A stretch of 64,000 nucleotides of DNA, from NCBI GenBank assembly GCA_036571765.1, contig BROE01000007.1:7876026-7940025 (forward strand), in the 5' to 3' direction. This DNA comes from Plecoglossus altivelis (Eukaryota; Chordata; Actinopteri; Osmeriformes; Plecoglossidae). The notes below the pieces were generated by a model. The model was not told where the DNA came from and made no database searches. It saw only the letters and a program-made list of their open reading frames with translations. Made by a program: the position numbers and the translations under genes. Below, in pieces: positions 61,056 to 64,000 of the stretch (the first letter of the stretch is position 1; the number at the start of each line of letters is the position of its first letter).

Positions 61056-63254
61056 CGGGAGAGGCTGAGCAGAGTGACAGCGTCTGAATGAACAGCTCCA
61101 GCGTACGTCTCCTTGGGGAGGAAAGGAGCATCTGAGCTGCCAGAAGTGTCTGTCTGTCTCCTGCCTCCACCCAAGCCTGCCCCCTGTTGGTGCTTCACAG
61201 GAAACGCTCCTCAAAGAGCTCAGCTAAAGACCAGAAAGAGCTGTTACACACACAACTGCTTATGTGGAGGGATTTGTTATTATGTGCAAAGTGTGTTTGA
61301 GGCAACAGGCAGCCTCACAGCAGGTCAGGATTGCTGATGGCTGTGGCTGACACGAAGGAATTCTGCCAGAGAGGCAAGGAACAGAAGGAAGAAAATAAGG
61401 GATTTAAAGAGGAGCGGAAAATAGATCTTCTGTATCTGTATCTTTCTCTGCATCTTGCTTGAAGGAAACAAGAGAGAGAGAAGCTGAGAGAGAGACATAG
61501 AAGATGCTGCTAGGAAGAGAGAGAGATTACAGTGTGAGAATGATGTGTCAAGGGGGACAGAGAGATATAAAGAGATGGAGAGAGACTACTGCATAATGCA
61601 GCAGTCTCCTGACAGTCATCGTCCTCTGCCAGCCTGCAACCTGTCGCACTCTCTCTCTCTCTCTCTACTTCTGGCCATACCAAACTTTCCACAAAAACAA
61701 GGACGGCCCTCCGCCTGTCTTTTACGGTCCTGAAGGTGAACGCCCCGGTGGCTTTTCCATCGGCAGACGAGGCTAAGCGACGGCCTCCGAGAAAAACACT
61801 GGAATATCTCTGTCACCCTGGGCTGGCTCTCTCTCTCTCTCTCTCTACCTCTCTCTCTCTCTACCTCTCTCTCTCTCTCTCTCTCCCAGCTGGGGCAGAG
61901 AGTCTACCTTGACCATCTGTCTCCCTCTATCTTTCCCTGGTTCCATCTCTCTCAGTCTCCCTCTACATCCATCTCCCTCTTTCCATCTCTATCTCTCTAT
62001 CCCCATTACTCTGTCTGTTGGCTTCTACCCTCTTGACTTCACTCTTCCATCCTGTCTCTCCTCCCTCAGTCTCTATTTTCATTTTTCCTCCCTTGACCTC
62101 TCCTGTTCCCTTTCTCACTCCCTGCGACTCTCATTCTGCAGCTTTCCATTTCTCCCACTGAATACATCACTCACTCCCGACTAACTTTGTCAGCTGAAGT
62201 GAGAATCCACAATGACCACACACATGCAAACCCACCCACACAGCCACACACGAACACAAACTCTCACACACACTCTTGTCATGTCATCCCACCTTCCAAC
62301 CTGTTTATTGTAGAGGCTTGAATCCAGCCCTGTTTTTTTCCCCATGGCTGTGAATCAGGAAAGGAACATCGAGTTCCTCCACCTGACTCATCTCCTCCAA
62401 TCAGAGGAGATGACAGATGACCGCTCGCAGTCGTGTATGATTCTGACTAAACAGTGCACACCGCTGTATGCAGACTGACGTCAAACTATTCAGAAACTAG
62501 CCTTGGGCCCTTTCAGCTCCCATCTCCAGCCATTCTCAGTTCTAGTTTGGGCAGGTACGTTGAGGTGATGGTGGGACAATGCCAAGTATCTCTCTCTCAT
62601 TCTCTCTCTCTCTCTCTTTGTCTAGCTGTCCCTCTCTTTTCATTTAGCTTTCTCTAATGCCACATATCCCTCTCTCTCCTTCTCCCACCCTCCATCCCTC
62701 CCTCCCTTCCTCCTCTCCCTCTCCTTCTCTGACCTGTGTGGGTTTGGCCATTCAGCAGGATTTGACTCAGATAAACACAGTCACACCGGACTCAACATCT
62801 GTTATGTAAAAGTGCTTACCGACCGTCCATTCCCAGAACTCAGACTCTGTCTGACCGGACAGCAGCAGGTTTGCAGGTCTCCAAAACCCACGCAGGAACA
62901 GACACACACACGGGAACAGACACACGCAGGTACACACACGCACACCCAAACTCACGCAATCGCACACACACACACACACACAAGGTTTCAGAGCAGTGTG
63001 TACTATACTCACATGGATGTTCCGGAGTTTTTTCTTGCTTCTGTCCAAGCGGCTATGTCTCTGATCTCTGACCACCGGCTGTAGTAAACGGTCGTCAACG
63101 GATACCGTCTTCCTCAAGGACGCACACCATTCCCCTCCTGCCCTCGCCGTCTCCCGCAGGGGGGGGCTGTTCCCCCCCACGCCAAGGTTAGAGGAGGGGC
63201 TCTGGGTGCAGTTAGAGGAGGAGATAGACCTCTCAAAGTCGCGCCGGACTGAAC
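27777..63254 (-). CDS. ankfn1: ankfn1: ankyrin repeat and fibronectin type III domain protein (5' partial), 21 exons
   Basis: Exons in transcript order: 63254-63013, 57643-57606, 49920-49798, 47716-47533, 45495-45285, 43150-42956, 42721-42608, 42328-42231, 42144-42054, 40859-40752, 37630-37531, 37383-37251, 37086-36970, 36192-35977, 35527-35361, 33565-33367, 33171-33003, 32210-32044, 29290-29065, 28854-28662, 28503-27777. All are GT-AG, all phases agree, and the chain gives 1271 codons plus stop; the first exon starts in mid-codon. Ankyrin repeats lie at about 196-265 and FN3 at about 332-432. A large core at about 433-890 includes LAPGLYVGYLKLSSSVDQIR, and the Ser/Pro-rich end has VRRIFVEPCKE and ends SEILSSTL. 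The annotated human form is shorter (763 aa, from memory). Mouse nmf9 and fly wake/CG45058 mutants link the family to vestibular, circadian and neuronal function, and Wake interacts with a GABA-A receptor. The molecular role in fish is not settled. Jawed vertebrates may have a second copy (ankfn1-like), and which copy this is remains open. Confidence 0.93.
28916..28988. repeat. (GT)n microsatellite in ankfn1 intron
   Basis: About 36 GT repeats, 60 bp upstream (in ankfn1 sense) of the 28854 acceptor side. Confidence 0.95.
29985..30362. repeat. 16-bp minisatellite, about 23 copies
   Basis: The unit is CCTCAGATCCCCACAG, in the large intron between exons 32044 and 29290. The 16-bp period gives open frames in all phases with a 16-residue super-period. 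Confidence 0.92.
30462..30494. repeat. Alternating (TG)n(CG)n tract, Z-DNA candidate
   Basis: About nine TG units run directly into about seven CG units, an uninterrupted purine-pyrimidine alternation of about 33 bp. Confidence 0.92.
32300..32430. repeat. TG-rich microsatellite (TGTGAG variant)
   Basis: TG runs interrupted by TGAG and TGAC words, ending in a G9 run near 32426. Confidence 0.85.
33660..33795. repeat. TG/GCATG microsatellite
   Basis: TGTGTGCATGTATGCATGTG units occur in the intron between exons 35361 and 33565. Confidence 0.85.
34465..34710. repeat. TGCC/TGTC tetranucleotide tracts
   Basis: CTGCCTGC and GTCTGTCT runs are separated by unique sequence. Confidence 0.8.
35060..35345. 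repeat. 14-bp minisatellite, about 20 copies
   Basis: The unit is GATGCGTGGTGTGT with T/C variants. It begins within 20 bp of the donor of ankfn1 exon 35527-35361 in transcript sense. Confidence 0.92.
35640..35960. repeat. TGTTGGAGTGGATGTG minisatellite
   Basis: About 15 imperfect copies of a 20-26 bp unit made of GTGTGTGT plus TTGGAGTGGAT. It lies just downstream (ankfn1 sense) of exon 36192-35977. Confidence 0.88.
36240..36492. repeat. Polypurine tract, GGGAAGAGAGGAGAGA unit
   Basis: About 250 bp of almost uninterrupted purine on +, so pyrimidine in ankfn1 RNA, ending about 45 bp upstream of the 36192 acceptor. Confidence 0.92.
38225..38482. repeat. 25-bp minisatellite, about 10 copies
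   Basis: The unit is GAGGCTGTGTGGATGGAGGG plus ATGGA. Three + frames stay open, giving WRGCVDGG-like repeats with no function. Confidence 0.92.
39718..40170. repeat. 33-36-bp minisatellite, about 13 copies
   Basis: The unit contains TACCTCCCCTGGTCTCTCTC and CACTCCCTCCTGTCTC; a short variant lacks 2-3 bases of the CTC run. Confidence 0.92.
41040..41105. repeat. (TC)n microsatellite
   Basis: TC run with TTTC interruptions. Confidence 0.92.
41540..42050. repeat. Long polypurine minisatellite beside the FN3 exon
   Basis: About 500 bp of GAGGAGAGGAAGAGA-type purine sequence includes a higher-order unit of about 90 bp marked by GATAAGAGGAGGACAGGAGA and GGAGATCAGGGGAGGA. It starts within 10 bp of the donor of ankfn1 exon 42144-42054, so the intron RNA begins with a long C/U tract. 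Confidence 0.92.
42054..42721 (-). other. ankfn1 fibronectin type III domain (three exons)
   Basis: Exons 42721-42608, 42328-42231 and 42144-42054 together encode one FN3 domain. It opens with VPEAPSMVRLSVTSSSSLTV, continues with YRVEWS in strand C, has the LRYTISNLTTGRLYYVRVSA signature of strands E and F, and closes with NMKGWGPSQ. Tyr/Val spacing and the G.G..S end are standard for FN3. Confidence 0.92.
44145..44645. repeat. Polypurine minisatellite, GAGGAGAAGGGAGAAGAGGT unit
   Basis: About 500 bp of purine with TAA/TGA interruptions, in the 2.1-kb intron between exons 45285 and 43150. Confidence 0.92.
45285..45495 (-). other. ankfn1 ankyrin-repeat exon
   Basis: It encodes about 70 residues with two ankyrin repeats: FEAVEQQDLDAVQILL, then the typical GLTPLDIAVMTNNTPIAKLL with the TPLDIA turn motif. 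This is the region that names the family. The following exon (43150-42956) is helical and charged (REAHLSRLVVEAERRAGEL). Confidence 0.9.
46775..47155. repeat. 15-bp minisatellite with 120-bp higher-order period
   Basis: About 25 copies of AACATGCTGTAGCTG/AACATGATGTAGATG-type units. The variant GTAGATGAAC followed by ACGCTGTAGT recurs at 46851, 46971 and 47091, exactly 120 bp apart, or eight units. The 15-bp period keeps a + frame open (VAEHAVVEHD-like). Confidence 0.95.
47533..47716 (-). other. ankfn1 exon with internal ATG (possible alternative start)
   Basis: This exon starts with T then ATG ACT CAG CAG, giving MTQQMQSLQLAQTRK, then NLSEKLKGSSSSSFEDAYFF. The in-frame Met at 47715 is the second base of the exon. 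A transcript with a separate non-coding first exon could begin translation here and give a protein of about 1137 residues. Confidence 0.6.
48975..49440. repeat. 33-bp minisatellite, about 14 copies
   Basis: The unit joins CCAGACAGACCCACCTACAG to ACCTTCTTCCTTT. The period of 33 bp (11 codons) keeps frames open (TDPPTDLLPFQ-like). Confidence 0.9.
50695..50880. repeat. GA-rich polypurine tract
   Basis: GAGAGA with GCGAG and GAAAG interruptions. Confidence 0.85.
51060..51690. repeat. Polypurine tract with GGGGAGAGGAG units
   Basis: About 600 bp of mostly purine. The second half (about 51410-51680) is a tandem array of GAGGGGAGGGTAGAGGAGAG-like units. Confidence 0.88.
52102..52163. repeat. (GT)n microsatellite
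   Basis: About 30 uninterrupted GT repeats. Confidence 0.95.
54185..54430 (-). mobile_element. Possible interspersed repeat fragment (retroelement 3' end)
   Basis: It starts with the ATCAATCAATCAATATCTTT motif, common at the edge of fish interspersed repeats, followed by AT-rich sequence with AAATAAATAAAATAAG. It sits in microsatellite-free intron sequence. The orientation is a guess; family unknown. Confidence 0.3.
55165..55290. repeat. GA/GGCAGAGA microsatellite
   Basis: GA runs interrupted by GGCAGAGAG at 16-26-bp intervals. Confidence 0.9.
56075..56725. repeat. TC tract followed by CTCTCTCCATTGTTCTGTCATTG minisatellite
   Basis: A CT/TTTC tract (about 56075-56215) grades into about 25 imperfect copies of a 17-35-bp unit containing CTCTCCATTGTTCT and GTCATTGTTCTCTCTCGGT. 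Confidence 0.9.
57180..57570. repeat. GGCTGTATGTAT / GACTGGCTG repeats
   Basis: TGACTGGCTG words in the first half, then about ten GGCTGTATGTGT units (57340-57490). Confidence 0.88.
57606..57643 (-). other. ankfn1 38-nt microexon
   Basis: A 38-base exon encodes SLGATGRYDTRI plus two bases. The acceptor is CTCATCTGCAG and the donor a strong GTAAGTG. It is required to join the phase-0 end of the 63013 exon to the 49920 exon, which needs two bases first. It is far from both neighbours (5.4 and 7.7 kb). Confidence 0.85.
58640..58675. repeat. (GT)n microsatellite
   Basis: About 15 GT repeats. Confidence 0.9.
60080..60190. repeat. GGGCTGGGCTG repeat
   Basis: A GGGCTG-type hexanucleotide array with substitutions and regular GGG runs on +. 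Confidence 0.85.
61006..61051. repeat. (GA)n microsatellite
   Basis: About 22 GA repeats. Confidence 0.95.
63013..63254 (-). other. ankfn1 N-terminal exon (first resolved)
   Basis: Acceptor TTCTATTCAG precedes GTTCAGTCCGG, and the donor after ...CGGAACATCCAT is GTGAGTAT. It encodes 80 residues with SVRRDFERSISSS, a Ser/Gly-rich middle, RKTVSVDDRLL and a basic end, RLDRSKKKLRNIH. It starts with two bases of a split codon, so at least one more coding or leader exon must lie upstream; none was recognised between 63255 and 64000. Confidence 0.85.
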
Positions 63255-64000
63255 CTGAATAGAAGAAACCAGAGATGCACAGCTGTCAACTGACACCACA
63301 CACACATGTGTGCATGCATGCACGGACACACATTCATACACACAATGTTGTAAACTAGCACCGACACATACACACTATGGTAAAATGACACTAGATGCAT
63401 GCTGACACACACCCCACAGTCAGCCTACACACACAGTAGACAGAGAGACCCGATGCTAGCCTGTTTAACAGCGTGTGGTGGCAGGAGAGAGCAGAGGACA
63501 TGACGAGCAGCAGATGAGCGGCCAGACAGTGAGGGCTCCTAGCTGTCCTAGGGAGACTGCCTAGATGGCTACCTCGCTGATTTAAAAGGCTAATTTTTCC
63601 TTGTGAAACTCCAATAAGGACCAATTAAGTCAGTGCTCACTTCAAAGACGCACAACTAAACATACAGCACATGCGCGCACGCACACGCAAACACACGCGC
63701 ACACGCACCCGCTTGCACAAGGCACTGCTGCAGCCTACCCACTCCTTCATGACTGGAAGATGTTCCTGTGATATGTGTGTGCACATGCGTAGGAGTGTAC
63801 ATACTGGTGTGTGTTTGGTTTCATTTCGTAAATCAAGAAAGAATCGACCTTGTGGAGATATTTTCTTAGGCCTCACTACTTTCGAGTGCTATTTCTACGT
63901 GACTTTAGGGTGTTCTGGTTAGGATCAGAATTGGTTTAGGGTTAGAATGACAGGAAATTGTAAGGACTGAGTTAGGAAAGACACAATATTAATTGGTTGA
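63255..64000. other. 5' side of ankfn1, intron sequence
   Basis: No exon was recognised. CA/CG-rich short repeats occur near 63290-63350 and 63665-63720. The missing N-terminal codons of ankfn1 probably lie beyond 64000. Confidence 0.5.

Larger units (their letters stand above)
57644..63012. other. ankfn1 intron between first resolved exon and microexon
   Basis: It holds simple repeats (57690-57730 GA, 58640 GT, 60080 GGGCTG, 61006 GA, 61820-61890 TC) and one unexplained - frame at about 58090-58295 described among the findings. No other gene is supported. Confidence 0.5.

Noticed and set aside
1..64000. tRNA, rRNA, endogenous virus or toxin genes
   Set aside because: Apart from the degenerate tRNA-derived SINE, no cloverleaf, rRNA block, reverse transcriptase, gag/env or toxin frame was recognised.

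Overview
This is vertebrate nuclear DNA, almost certainly from a ray-finned (teleost) fish. It holds spliced genes with GT-AG introns, very dense CA/GT and GA/TC microsatellites, many minisatellites, and four developmental or metabolic genes with clear vertebrate orthologues. There is no bacterial or viral coding content and no CRISPR array. Splice junctions were read by eye. Every exon chain reported keeps its reading frame across all junctions.

Layout. 1-5131 is repeat-rich flank without a supported gene. 5132-8533 (+) is a seven-exon enpp7-type gene (alkaline sphingomyelinase, ENPP family, 507 aa). About 110 bp after its last polyadenylation signal, cbx2 starts (9042-12208, +, five exons, 556 aa), encoding a Polycomb PRC1 chromobox protein with chromodomain, AT-hook and C-terminal Pc box. 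12209-18700 is intergenic and carries a 52-bp tandem repeat that starts at the cbx2 stop codon and a degenerate tRNA-derived SINE. 19093-19764 (-) is an intronless noggin gene (223 aa), closest by eye to noggin-2. 19765-27776 is intergenic plus the probable 3' UTR of the next gene. From 27777 to beyond 63254 (-) lies ankfn1. Twenty-one coding exons were resolved, giving 1271 codons in one continuous frame, with ankyrin repeats, an FN3 domain, a large core and a low-complexity C-terminal region. Its first exon(s) lie outside the window or were not recognised.

Context. ENPP7-CBX2 and ANKFN1-NOG are each neighbour pairs in human (17q25.3 and 17q22, from memory); here the two pairs are side by side. 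ankfn1 and noggin share orientation, as in human. CBX8 and CBX4, which follow CBX2 in human, are absent downstream of cbx2 here. The genes are not a single pathway: enpp7 is a gut ectoenzyme, cbx2 a chromatin repressor, noggin a secreted BMP antagonist, and ankfn1 a neuronal/vestibular scaffold-like protein.

I found no new enzymatic or defence system. The most notable non-gene signal is the arrangement of complementary AC and GU repeats at the ends of four ankfn1 introns. About half of the ankfn1 3' splice sites sit directly behind GU-rich repeats, which points to RNA-structure- or RBP-assisted splicing. Other signals are a 120-bp higher-order repeat made of eight 15-bp units, long polypurine tracts beside splice sites, a G-run cluster and a TG/CG alternating tract.
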